NCBI GenBank assembly: GCA_017882785.1
Contig: JADGOV010000018.1
Location: forward strand, 1 to 37,622
Reading direction: 5' to 3'
Source of the DNA: Frankiaceae bacterium
GTDB taxonomy: Bacteria; Actinomycetota; Actinomycetes; JADGOV01
Length of the DNA stretch: 37,622 nucleotides
Shown: positions 16,604 to 24,175 of the stretch, one piece after another
Position numbering within the stretch: position 1 is the stretch's first letter
Layout: each line of letters begins with the position of its first letter
Translations under genes and position numbers: made by a program
The notes under the pieces: generated by a model
The model's database searches: none
Told to the model about the DNA's origin: nothing
What the model saw: the letters and a program-made list of their open reading frames with translations, nothing else

Positions 16604-16877
16604 GCCCACCGCATCGCGCTGATCCTCCCGAGGTCGTCGCCGACTGACAGCAGGTCCTGTAGCGATGCCACCGGGACGTCGTTGACGTAGAGGGCGTAGG
16701 CCGGGTGGCGCCCGTCCCGGGTGTCGATGTAGCCGGCCAGCGCCTTGGCCGACAACAGCAACCGATTGTGAGGCCATCGCCTGCGGCCAGCGTGCCGGCC
16801 TTGGCGACCACGTGACCGGCTGCCGGGCTCGTGCGCTCCGTGTTGCAGAGCGAGCCGTCGCGACCGAGGATGGGCAG
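16600..16877 (-). pseudogene. C-terminal fragment of a D-Ala-D-Ala carboxypeptidase (PBP4-like), frameshifted
   Basis: Two reading frames together give the C-terminus of an actinobacterial penicillin-binding serine carboxypeptidase. One carries LPILGRDGSLCNTERTSPAAG and HVVAKAGTLAAGDGL, with KAG in place of the KTG box. The other carries NRLLLSAKALAGYIDTRDG, RHPAYALYVNDVPVA and LLSVGDDLGRISAM. A one-base loss near 16766-16770 (expected GLNNRLLL) separates them. The SxxK and SxN halves are absent, so this cannot be a working enzyme. It would have acted on peptidoglycan outside the cell. It abuts an unrelated monooxygenase fragment, which suggests deletion joined two gene stumps. Confidence 0.65.
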
Positions 16878-16965
16878 AGTCGTGGAACACGGGAAAGTCC
16901 GGGGCCGACCATGCAGCGCAGCAGGCTCACCACACTTCGCGGGGTCACGAGGTCTGTCGGGGAAC

Positions 16966-17149
16966 CGCAGCGTCCCACAGCTCAAGCGTGCGGGGCTGAA
17001 TACCGACGGCCTTTCGCCCACGGCGCCGGAGCGGCCAACTCGTCGAGGAGAAGGCAGCAAACGCCACACCGCCGAAGCTCGACAGCCGCGGTCAGCCCCA
17101 CCGGTCCTGCGCCCACGATGAGCACATCGACGTCTGGTTCTCGATCCAC
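16966..17149 (-). pseudogene. N-terminal fragment of an FAD-dependent aromatic monooxygenase
   Basis: From the GTG at 17149 the translation reads REPDVDVLIVGAGPVGLTAA with the FAD-binding GAGPVG motif, then VELRRCGVCCLLLDELAAP and APWAK. An extra base near 17009-17012 shifts the frame, after which AVGIQPRTLELWDAA continues the PheA/TfdB-type flavin monooxygenase pattern. Homology then stops abruptly and the frame closes. The catalytic and substrate domains are missing. This is a remnant of about 60 codons out of roughly 400-500. Confidence 0.65.
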
Positions 17150-17245
17150 CCGTTGCCCGCTCAGCGACTCGACGATCCCTACCGCGAAAACCTCCAGCCC
17201 GGCGATCAGCGTTCGCGCGGTCATCCCGTGACCCATCACTTGACG

Positions 17246-17596
17246 TCAGTCCAGGGCCGGCCGGTCCTTCTTTGGCAGCTTGCTCACCACAGCGTCGTAT
17301 GACGCGTCAACGGCATCGAGCAGCTCCTCGTCCGGTATCGAGCCACCAATGCGAAGGGTGTTCCAGCCGGCGCGACCGATGTAGGCCATCACCTGGGCAT
17401 CCTGCGGAAAGCGCACGAGCCACTCGTCGGCCTCCTCCCGGGTCCGGCCGCACTTGAGCCCCACCGAGGTCCCCGACCCGAGGAAGGCGAAGATCTTGGC
17501 CGCCACCTTCACGACGACGTCGCCATCCCAGGGCTCGTCGCGCCACGCGCCCGGCTTGGCCAGACAATGGCTCAGCACCTCCTCCGGGGTCAGCAT
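17246..17596 (-). CDS. MmcQ/YjbR family DNA-binding-fold protein
   Basis: The 116-aa protein has the CyaY-like fold of the YjbR family: LTPEEVLSHCLAKPGAWRD, EPWDGDVVVKVAAKIFAFL, VGLKCGRTREEADEWL, MAYIGRAGWNTLRIGG and EELLDAVDASYDAVV. It is complete and of normal length. The biological role of the family is unsettled. The ATG at 17596 gives the family N-terminus; the frame is open further upstream, but that part overlaps a methyltransferase remnant and has no homology. It is an intact gene between pseudogenes. Confidence 0.87.
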   Translation of the reverse strand: MLTPEEVLSHCLAKPGAWRDEPWDGDVVVKVAAKIFAFLGSGTSVGLKCGRTREEADEWLVRFPQDAQVMAYIGRAGWNTLRIGGSIPDEELLDAVDASYDAVVSKLPKKDRPALD

Positions 17597-17628
17597 CGAC
17601 CGCAGTGTGCGCCACCGGGGTCGCGGAA

Positions 17629-17739
17629 ACCGGGCGGCGCGGCCTGTCGCGCAAGCTGCGCCTGCACCACCGCGAGGCGCGCCGACAGTGCCCTGCCTGG
17701 GTCGTCGTTTGGGGTGTGCCAGCGCTGCCAGTCGACCAT
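17629..17739 (-). pseudogene. N-terminal stump of a SAM-dependent methyltransferase-like gene
   Basis: The ATG at 17739 starts MVDWQRWHTPNDDPGRALSA and continues RLAVVQAQLARQAAPPG. This resembles the N-terminus of actinobacterial class I methyltransferases of the WHxxYDDPxSxLxxRLxxVQ type. After 37 codons the similarity stops, just where the SAM-binding motif should follow, and the frame ends at 17590. It sits directly upstream of YjbR on the same strand. The rest of the 17597-17933 interval holds nothing else I can identify apart from the ribosome site of the next gene. Confidence 0.5.
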
Positions 17740-17933
17740 CCACAGATGATGGCGGAGACGGTGGCGACGAACCACAGTGGCCGGTCCTCGTCGTGATGGG
17801 GCGGTAGAGTCCCCTGGCAAGGCAACCCGGGCGCGTCTTCTCCCACCGTGGTCCCGGCACGTCGGGCTCCCGACGAAAGGGCGTGCACGACGAGGACGCG
17901 GCCGGTGCAACGGTCGGATGGAGGGGCATCACA

Positions 17934-19286
17934 GTGGGCAGGGCCAACCGGGAACGGCGTCGGATGAAGGAGAAAGCGCGCAAGCGCCCACACCCGGCGA
18001 CTCCGCATCGGGTGTTGTGGGCTCCGAGCGGGCAGCCGACGCTCGAGGAGTTGGTCGCGCTCGAGGTTTCGGCGGCCTTGCGCGCGTTGGCCTACGACGA
18101 CAGTAGATCCTTCGAGGAGGCGGCCGCGAGAGTGGCCGAGCGGCCTGGAATCGTCGGCTGGCGGCGGGCCACCGAGCGTGCTCTTCTCGGCCACCTACAG
18201 TCCGCTGTCTCCGGGGCCTGGCGCCGGGGGTGGCAGCCGGACGACCTGGTCCGCGTGGCGCGGCGCCGGCTGAGCGGCCCGCATGTGCGCCTGATCCGGG
18301 ATGCGATCGCAGCCGAACTGAGCGGCTACGCCGCGGCAACCATCGACCCGCGGTGGACGGCACAGTTGGCGGAGCTTGAGGCTCGCGTCTGGTGGCGACC
18401 CGACGAGACCTATCTCGGCGCCTGGGCCGAGGAGCAGAACACCGAGTGGGCCGCGGTGGTCCACTGTGCCCTGGAGGCGTTCGACCTTCTTTCCGGTCTG
18501 CCGGAGTTGGAGAAGTTGGGGCCGATCCCCGGTACGGCTCGTCCGACCCGCTCCGCGGCGAACCGGCCGAGGCCGGCCGTTGACGAGCGGATGCTCAGCC
18601 GGGTCCGGGCATTGCTGGCCAAGGCCGAGTCGACCACCTTCCCAGCCGAGGCGGAGGCCTTCACTGCCGGCGCCCAGGCACTGATGGCCCGGTACAGCAT
18701 CGACCTCGCGTTGCTGGCAGCGACCAACCAGAGCTCCTCCGACGAACCGTCCGGCCGGCGGATCGGGATCGACACTCCCTACGAGGGTCCGAAAGCGATG
18801 CTGCTCGGGGCGGTGGCCGAGGCCAATAGGTGTCGCATCGTGTGGAGTCAGCAACTGGGTTTCTGCACGGCCGTGGGATTCCCCACCGACCTGGACGGCA
18901 TCGAAATGCTCTTCACCTCGCTGCTCATCCAAGCCACCACCGCGATGACGCAGGCCGGGTCCCGGACCGATGCCTACGGCCGCTCCCGGACCCGGGCCTT
19001 CAGGCAGTCGTTCCTGACCGCCTACGCCGCACGCATCGGCGAGCGGCTCTCCGAAGCCACCGAGACGCAGACCGCCGAGGCGGCCACGGAACCCGCTGCC
19101 CGTAACCTGCTGCCGGTGCTCGCGGCGCGCGACCGGGCGGTCGAGGACGCGGTCGCGGCCATGTTCCCGCAACTAACTGAGCGCGTGGTCTCAGTCACGG
19201 ATCGGGAAGGCTGGATCTCCGGCCGGAGCGCGGCCGACCTCGCCACCCTGCACGACGGCAGAGAAATGCTCGCAAGCGAGGGGTGA
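17934..19286 (+). CDS. DUF2786 domain protein
   Basis: The 450-aa cytosolic protein has an N-terminal basic tail (GRANRERRRMKEKARKR), a helical region rich in Trp/Arg (about 60-200), and a DUF2786 block at about 220-260 (ERMLSRVRALLAKAESTTF, then EAEAFTAGAQALMARYSID). A C-terminal half with ANRCRIVWSQ, FCTAVGFPTDLDGIEMLFTSLLIQA and FRQSFLTAYAARIGERL follows, as in full-length family members. The GTG at 17934 is chosen because GGAGGGG lies seven bases upstream and the N-terminus matches relatives. The function is not known. The gene is complete. Confidence 0.85.
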   Translation: MGRANRERRRMKEKARKRPHPATPHRVLWAPSGQPTLEELVALEVSAALRALAYDDSRSFEEAAARVAERPGIVGWRRATERALLGHLQSAVSGAWRRGWQPDDLVRVARRRLSGPHVRLIRDAIAAELSGYAAATIDPRWTAQLAELEARVWWRPDETYLGAWAEEQNTEWAAVVHCALEAFDLLSGLPELEKLGPIPGTARPTRSAANRPRPAVDERMLSRVRALLAKAESTTFPAEAEAFTAGAQALMARYSIDLALLAATNQSSSDEPSGRRIGIDTPYEGPKAMLLGAVAEANRCRIVWSQQLGFCTAVGFPTDLDGIEMLFTSLLIQATTAMTQAGSRTDAYGRSRTRAFRQSFLTAYAARIGERLSEATETQTAEAATEPAARNLLPVLAARDRAVEDAVAAMFPQLTERVVSVTDREGWISGRSAADLATLHDGREMLASEG

Positions 19287-19334
19287 AGCGGCGCTCATAC
19301 GGCGAAACCGACCGGCGTCGACGTCCGCGTCAGC

Positions 19335-20621
19335 TCACATCCCGTCCGAGGGGCGGACGCAGGCTGCTGCCCGCTCGCGCAGCAGGGTGAGCTCAGGTGC
19401 ACTGTGAGTGAGCGCTGCCGCCCTTTCGAATTCGAGCCGGGCCTCCTCGATGCGCCCAAGCCGAGCCAGCAGGTCCCCCCGCACGCTCGGCAACCAGTGG
19501 TAGCCCTTCAGCGCCGGGACCGAGGTCAACGCGTCGACGAGATCGAGGCCGGCCTGCGGACCGAACGCCATCGAGAGGGCGACCGCGTGGTTCAACTCGA
19601 CGACAGGCGACGGGGCCAGTTGGGCGAGCGCGTCATAGAGGCCGCGATCCGCACCCAGTCGGTCTCCGCGGGCGTGCGCGCCCGGGCGTGACAGGCGGCG
19701 ATCGCGGCCTGCAGGGCGTACGGGCCGAGCCCACTGCCGAGCCCCTCAGCCCGCTCCAGCGCGGCGAGGCCTCGACGGACGAGGACGTGGTCCCACCGCC
19801 CCCGGTCCTGGTCGAGCAGCAGGATCGGCTCTCCCGTCGGGCCGACCCGAGCCCGCAACCTCGATGCCTGAATCTCCATCAGGGCGATGAGACCGTGTAC
19901 CTCGGGCTCCTTCGGCGCAAGCCCGGCCAGTATCCGGCCGAGGCGAAGCGCCTCCCCGCACAACGCCGGCCGCAACCAGTCGTCACCGGCCGTTGCTGAG
20001 TAACCCTCGTTGAACACCAGATAGACGACGCCGAGCACAGCGGACAGCCGCGCTGCGAGTTCCGCTCCCCGCGGCACCTCGAAGGGCACCCGAGCCTCGG
20101 CGAGGGGCCGCTTGGCTCGCACGATCCGCTGTGCGACGGTCGACACGGGGACGAGGAACGCCCGCGCGATCTCCTGAGTGGTCAAACCGCCGAGCAGGCG
20201 GAGCGACAGGGCGACGCGGGCCTCCGTGGAGAGCACCGGGTGACTGGAGATGAACACGAGGCGCAGCAGGTCGTCGCCGATGTCGTCGCCCACGGCGGTA
20301 TCCATCATCGGATCGACCGACTGCTGTGCGGTCTCCAGTGCGCGGCCGAGCTCGGCTTGCTTGCGCTCGAGGAGCGTTCTCCGGCGCAGCGCGTCGATCG
20401 CCCGCCCGACGTTTCGCGACGGCCATCAGCCAGGCGCCTGGGTTCTCCGGTACGCCCGAGTCCGGCCACTGCTCCAACGCGGCGACGAGGGCGTCCTGCG
20501 CGAGGTCTTCGGCCAGCCCGACGTCGCGCACGACCCGGGCGACCCCGGCGATCACCCTGGCCGACTCGATCCGCCAGACCGCGTCGATCACGTTCGAACG
20601 TACGTTGGGTTCGCGGATCAT
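19335..20621 (-). pseudogene. ECF42-type sigma factor with C-terminal TPR-like domain, two frameshifts
   Basis: Three frames in series give a full-length protein of about 425 residues. The first holds the sigma-2 region: VIDAVWRIESARVIAGVARV, GLAEDLAQDALVAALEQWP and ENPGAWLMAVAKRRA. The second holds sigma-4 and the first part of the extension: DDLLRLVFISSHPVLS, LSLRLLGGLTTQEIARAF, VYLVFNEGYSATAGDDW and YALQAAIAACHARAR. The third holds LYDALAQLAPSPVVELNHAV, GYHWLPSVRGDLLARLG and EARLEFERAAALTHSA. A four-base GGGC duplication near 20399-20409 and a one-base loss near 19640-19644 break the frames. The ATG at 20621 is the likely original start. The domain set is that of COG4941/ECF42 sigma factors, which partner with DGPF proteins. 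It cannot be made as one chain unless the frameshifts are sequencing errors. Confidence 0.75.
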
Positions 20622-20671
20622 GCTCGAACGTACCTTCCGCAGGTCAATGGGACGTTCGTTCGAGCATGATC
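20616..20671. repeat. Inverted repeat, 15-bp perfect arms
   Basis: GATCATGCTCGAACG (20616-20630) is the reverse complement of CGTTCGAGCATGATC (20657-20671), separated by 26 bases. The left arm contains the start codon of the broken sigma-factor gene (ATG, minus strand, at 20621). The right arm continues as AGCATGATCGGCGC (20663-20676), which is identical to 5275-5288. Confidence 0.7.
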
Positions 20672-20672
20672 G

Positions 20673-20741
20673 GCGCAGCACTTCGCCCCCAGGCCGGGTC
20701 TGCGGCCGGCCGGCCCAGCGCAGCATTTCGCCCCCAGGCCG
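20673..20741. repeat. Direct repeat pair, 24 bp, one mismatch
   Basis: The unit starting GCGCAGCAcTTCGCCCCCAG at 20673-20696 recurs at 20718-20741 with a single C/T difference, offset by 45 bases. It fills the space between the DGPF and sigma-factor pseudogenes, where intact loci usually have a very short gap. The origin is unknown; it may be tandem duplication or debris of a small mobile repeat. Confidence 0.65.
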
Positions 20742-20956
20742 TTACCGCTCCGCGGCGACCTGCGCGCGCAGTCGCTCCTCTGCCTCCCGCTGCTCGGAGG
20801 TCAGTGCCGGACCGAAGTCGTCGGCCTCGAAGACCTGGCGGATCTCGATCTCGACCTCCCCGTCGTGTACCTCCCCATCGCGTCGATGAGCTCCTCGCTC
20901 GGCAGGACGCCAGCCTCGGTCTCCTCATTCGCCTTGACCATGATCATGAATCGCAC
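20742..20956 (-). pseudogene. YciI/DGPF-family protein with large internal deletion
   Basis: From the GTG at 20956 the frame reads VRFMIMVKANEETEAGVLPS, then EELIDAMGRY, the normal N-terminus of DGPF (YCII-related) proteins. Homology breaks near 20858-20870 and resumes in a different frame with EVEIEIRQVFEADDFGPALT, then SEQREAEERLRAQVAAER, the normal C-terminus. About 60-70 central residues, including the DGPF motif itself, are missing and the frame is lost. It lies just upstream of the ECF42-type sigma pseudogene in the usual order. An ATG at 20947 would be the start if transcription begins at the ECF-like promoter. Confidence 0.75.
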
Positions 20957-20959
20957 GGC

Positions 20960-20986
20960 GTCGTTCTAGGGTCCGCGACATCGACA
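20960..20986 (-). promoter_or_regulatory. ECF42-like promoter upstream of the DGPF remnant
   Basis: On the minus strand TGTCGA (20986-20981) is followed after 17 bases by CGAC (20963-20960). This matches the TGTCGA / CG(A/T)C promoter signature I recall for ECF42 sigma factors. It lies immediately before the DGPF gene, the usual ECF42 target. The site looks intact although the gene and its sigma factor are not. Confidence 0.5.
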
Positions 20987-20993
20987 CGAGGAA

Positions 20994-22409
20994 TCAGGTT
21001 TGTCCAGCCGTCCCGCCGAGGCGGTACCGACTACCGACCGGGGCCGCCCGACGGACGGCATCGACCGACTCCTGGACGTCGGCCGCGTCGGTCGACCAGT
21101 TGCTCACGGAGACCCGCAGGACGTCGCGGTTGCGCCATCGGGAGCCCGACATCCAGGCGGTCCCGTCAGCGAGCACCCGGGCCGTGACCGCGCGCGTGCG
21201 TTCATCATTGCCGAAGGCGGCACAGACCTGCGTGAACACGACGTCGTTGACAATCTCAGCCCCGTCGATGGCGGCGATGCCCTCGGCGATCGTGCGGGCG
21301 TGCGCGCATAGTCCGTCGAGGAGGTCGGCAACGCCCGATACACCGAGGGACCGCAGCGCCGCCCACACGGGTACGCCGCGCGCCCGGCGAGACATCTCCG
21401 GCACCTTGTCGAAGGGGTCACCCGCGTCGTCGGCCTGGATCAGGTAGCTGGCGTGCATCCCCATCGCCTCCCGTAGCGCGGGCGGGCGGGCGACGATGAC
21501 GATGCCGCAGTCGTAGGGCACGTTGAGTGTCTTGTGCGCGTCGGTGGCCCAGGAGTCCGCCGCGTCGCAGCCGTCCATCAGGTGGCGTAACCGCGGCGAC
21601 GCCGCCGCCCACAACCCGAATGCCCCGTCGACGTGGACCCAGGCGCCGTGCTCGTGGGCGAGTGCGATCGCGGGTCGAAAGGAGTCGAAGGCGCCGGAAT
21701 GCAGGTTGCCCGCCTGCAGGCACACGATCGCCGGGCCGTCTCCCGCGTCGAGTGCCGTCTTGAGGGCGTCGACCCGGATACGCCCCTGGGCGTCGGCCGG
21801 CACCGTCGTCGGCGCGCCGAGTCCGAGGTAGCGCAGAGCGAGGTCGACTGAGGCGTGGCGATCCTCCCCCACGAGTACCCGGACCCGCGGGGCGCCGGCC
21901 AGGCCCGACCGGTTGAGATCCCAGCCGGCGTCGGTGAGGACCTGGTGACGGCCGGCCGCCAGAGCAGTGAAGTTGGCCATCGTGGCCCCGGTGACGAAAC
22001 CGACGTCCGCCCCGGTCGGGAAACCGAAAAGGTCCAGCAGCCAGCCGCCGGCCACCTCCTCGGTGGCGGCCACCCCGGGCGTGGCGAACCGCATCCCGCT
22101 GTTCTGGTCCCAGGCACTGGTGAGCCAGTCCGCAGCGAGTGCTGCGGGAAGCGTGCCGCCGATCACCCAGCCGAAGAACCGGCCCGAGGGCATCGCCATG
22201 AGACCCGGCTCGACGAGCTCGGCAAGGCGATCGACGACCTCGGCCGGTTCGCTCGGACCCTCAGGCAGGGGGCCGCCGAGGCGGTCCCGCAGCTCGTCCG
22301 CGGTGGCGCGCGGTGGCACGCGGCGATCGGGCATCGAGGCCAGCCAGGCGCGGGTGTGGGCGGTGGCCCGATCGAGGGCCACGGTGTAGGCGTCGGGTCG
22401 CGAGGTCAC
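20994..22409 (-). CDS. PLP-dependent group II decarboxylase (aromatic-L-amino-acid decarboxylase family)
   Basis: The 471-aa cytosolic enzyme belongs to the group II PLP decarboxylase family, which turns an amino acid into an amine; some relatives act as aldehyde synthases. Features in order are LVEPGLMAMPSGRFFGWVIG, the active-site entrance GFVTGATMANFTALA, AIVCLQAGNLHSGAFD, WVHVDGAFGLWAAASP with the pyridine-nitrogen Asp, and the Schiff-base lysine in WATDAHKTLNVPYDCG (Lys293). The start GTG at 22409 gives VTSRPDAYTVALDRA and has CACAGT seven bases upstream, a leaderless layout; the GTG at 22418 is an alternative. The amino acid substrate cannot be assigned. The gene is divergent from a membrane-protein gene. 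Confidence 0.88.
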   Translation of the reverse strand: MTSRPDAYTVALDRATAHTRAWLASMPDRRVPPRATADELRDRLGGPLPEGPSEPAEVVDRLAELVEPGLMAMPSGRFFGWVIGGTLPAALAADWLTSAWDQNSGMRFATPGVAATEEVAGGWLLDLFGFPTGADVGFVTGATMANFTALAAGRHQVLTDAGWDLNRSGLAGAPRVRVLVGEDRHASVDLALRYLGLGAPTTVPADAQGRIRVDALKTALDAGDGPAIVCLQAGNLHSGAFDSFRPAIALAHEHGAWVHVDGAFGLWAAASPRLRHLMDGCDAADSWATDAHKTLNVPYDCGIVIVARPPALREAMGMHASYLIQADDAGDPFDKVPEMSRRARGVPVWAALRSLGVSGVADLLDGLCAHARTIAEGIAAIDGAEIVNDVVFTQVCAAFGNDERTRAVTARVLADGTAWMSGSRWRNRDVLRVSVSNWSTDAADVQESVDAVRRAAPVGSRYRLGGTAGQT

Positions 22410-22474
22410 GCCCAACACTGTGGACCACCGAGCCGGGCACCGTCACGGAGGTTGTCGTAGGACAGGATCGCGGC

Positions 22475-23014
22475 ATGCTGCTCACTTCGGCCGGCACGGT
22501 CGAGAACACTGCGAGCGACGCCGTCCTGGTCGCTGTCATCGTGGCCATCGCCGTTGCGGTGGGCCTTCACCGACGACGGCGGCGGAACGAGCTGGGGCTC
22601 CAGCGAGGCGAGCGGGTTGTCGCCCTGTCCCAGCAGTGGCTGGATCCGATCATCGTACTGGTGATCGTGGGGGCGACGTTGCGGCAAGAACTGACCGACC
22701 CCGCTCACGTCGGCTTGGCGGTAGCCGGCGTCCTCATCGGTGGGGTGGCCGGCTATGTTCGTGGCCGGTTGCTATTCCTCGAGGCGCGCCCGGACATCGG
22801 TCGTGTCGTCCTCAGGCGAGGCGTCGCCGAGATTGCGATCGTGGCCGGCCTGCTCGTTCTCACCTACGCCGCTCGGCACTTTTCCGACGACATTCGTTCG
22901 CCGCTCAACCTGCTCGCCACAGTGGCCCTCACCGTCGGCGTCGCGGAGTCGGTGACCCGGGTTGCATACATCACCTGGCGCTACCAGCAGGCGAACAGAG
23001 CTCGGGTCAGGTAG
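22475..23014 (+). CDS. Small integral membrane protein, unknown
   Basis: The 179-aa product has about five hydrophobic helices: DAVLVAVIVAIAVAVGL, LDPIIVLVIVGATL, VGLAVAGVLIGGVAG, EIAIVAGLLVLTYAA and LNLLATVALTVGVA. A basic RRRRRN loop follows the first helix, which predicts a cytosolic location for that loop. AGGACAGGA lies eight bases before the ATG. The last eight bases overlap the convergent membrane-protein gene. I recognise no family and no catalytic motif. Confidence 0.7.
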   Translation: MLLTSAGTVENTASDAVLVAVIVAIAVAVGLHRRRRRNELGLQRGERVVALSQQWLDPIIVLVIVGATLRQELTDPAHVGLAVAGVLIGGVAGYVRGRLLFLEARPDIGRVVLRRGVAEIAIVAGLLVLTYAARHFSDDIRSPLNLLATVALTVGVAESVTRVAYITWRYQQANRARVR

Positions 23015-23687
23015 CGATCGGGCGAGGTTCAGGTGCGCCCCGCAGTCGGTAGTAGCCCAGGGTGAGCACAACGGCCAGGAACGGCGAGACCAGGGTGCCG
23101 GAGACGATCCCGCTGATGGCGTTGCGAACAGTCTCGGGCAGCACGGCCAACACGAGGGCAATGACGAGGTCGACCACGATCAGCAGCAGGAAGACAAGGA
23201 TGATGGTACCGAACACCGGGCCCCCGTAGCCGCGGACGAGTTGGCGGCTGCGACCGAAGGAGGCGCCCACGCCAGCCCCTTCGAGCACGATCACCGGCAC
23301 GATCAGGCACCAGATAGTGAGTAGGATCAGCCCGGGAACGATCAGCAGGGCCAGGCCGATCGCGATCCCGATGCCCGCCAGGATGGAAGCGCCGGCGACC
23401 CGCCAGATCGCGGGCCGGGCGGCCTGCAGCGTGCCTCCCAGGGAGAGATCCGCCCGACCGTCATGGACGTCCTCCACGGCCTTCACCAACGCCGCCTGGA
23501 GCAGGAAGGCCGCGATGATGCCGACGATCGCCCCGAGCACGACGCCTAGCCCCCCGAGCAGCCCGACGAGCACCGCCTGCACAATCGCGATCACGACGTA
23601 CAGGACGAAGGCGATCGTGATCAAGTGCCCGAAGTGCGCCCGGTACAGCGCCCAAGCCTCACCCAGCACGCCAGAAAGTGGATTCAT
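23007..23687 (-). CDS. Polytopic membrane protein, YciC/GPDPase-membrane-domain-like
   Basis: The 226-aa protein has about six long, glycine-rich hydrophobic helices. It begins with MNPLSGVLGEAWALYRAHFG, the pattern of membrane proteins related to YciC and to the membrane domain of glycerophosphodiester phosphodiesterases. LIVPGLILLTIWCLIVPVIV followed by EGAGVGASFGRSRQLVRG is the characteristic middle section. Family members have no established enzymatic role. It is convergent with, and slightly overlaps, the preceding gene. Confidence 0.75.
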   Translation of the reverse strand: MNPLSGVLGEAWALYRAHFGHLITIAFVLYVVIAIVQAVLVGLLGGLGVVLGAIVGIIAAFLLQAALVKAVEDVHDGRADLSLGGTLQAARPAIWRVAGASILAGIGIAIGLALLIVPGLILLTIWCLIVPVIVLEGAGVGASFGRSRQLVRGYGGPVFGTIILVFLLLIVVDLVIALVLAVLPETVRNAISGIVSGTLVSPFLAVVLTLGYYRLRGAPEPRPIAT

Positions 23688-23820
23688 CGACGAAGGCTAA
23701 CGGTGCACGCGCCCGGCTGCGCCCCGGAATGCGTGCGCCACGCCGTTTGTGGTCTTCGATTGACTTATCGCCCGCATGACGTGCTTCCCGGTCGGTGGGT
23801 CGGCAGGCAAGACTGGGTTC

Positions 23821-24072
23821 GTGGAATGGACAGTTGAGCAGCTTGAGGCGATGGAGACGCCCGACCTCGGCCGGTTGGCGCGAACCGTGGTCGCCACACT
23901 TGCGGCCCGGTCGGGCAGCGACGTCGAGTTCCGGGAGATGCTGGCGACCATGCAGGCGGTCAGCGAGGGTCTGGCGGTTTCCGCGCGAGGTCTGGCGGAC
24001 AGCCACTCCTGGGCCAACGTGGGCACGGTGCTGGGCACCAGCCGCCAGGCCGCTTGGGAGCGCTGGCACTGA
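23821..24072 (+). CDS. Small helix-turn-helix protein
   Basis: The 83-aa product is helical. Its C-terminus, RGLADSHSWANVGTVLGTSRQAAWERW, has the shape of a helix-turn-helix (SWANVGTVLGTSRQAAWERW as the two helices), as in small actinobacterial DNA-binding proteins. The GTG at 23821 begins VEWTVEQLEAMETPDL. The frame is also open to an ATG at 23776, which would add 15 residues; neither start has a clear ribosome site. It may act on its own promoter or on the ATP-grasp gene 100 bases downstream, but nothing shows this directly. Confidence 0.65.
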   Translation: MEWTVEQLEAMETPDLGRLARTVVATLAARSGSDVEFREMLATMQAVSEGLAVSARGLADSHSWANVGTVLGTSRQAAWERWH

Positions 24073-24133
24073 CGTGGGGATGGTCGCTGGCCGCCAACAG
24101 CGTCGAGGTCGTCAAGCGCTACCGTGCAGCGGC

Positions 24134-24175
24134 GTGGTCGTCGCCATGAGCGACCTACCGGAGAGGCGTGTATGA
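24134..24175 (+). CDS. Possible 13-aa leader peptide ahead of the ATP-grasp gene
   Basis: TACCGT at 24120-24125 could be a -10 box placing a leaderless GTG at 24134. The frame reads VVVAMSDLPERRV and its stop overlaps the ATP-grasp ATG (ATGA at 24172-24175). The ribosome site of the ATP-grasp gene lies within this frame. The -35 is poor, so this is a weak call. It would couple translation of the two frames. Confidence 0.2.
   Translation: MVVAMSDLPERRV

Noticed and set aside
17597-17983. N-terminal extension of the YjbR protein
   Set aside because: The frame is open to 17983, but the added part shows no homology and overlaps the methyltransferase stump in another frame.
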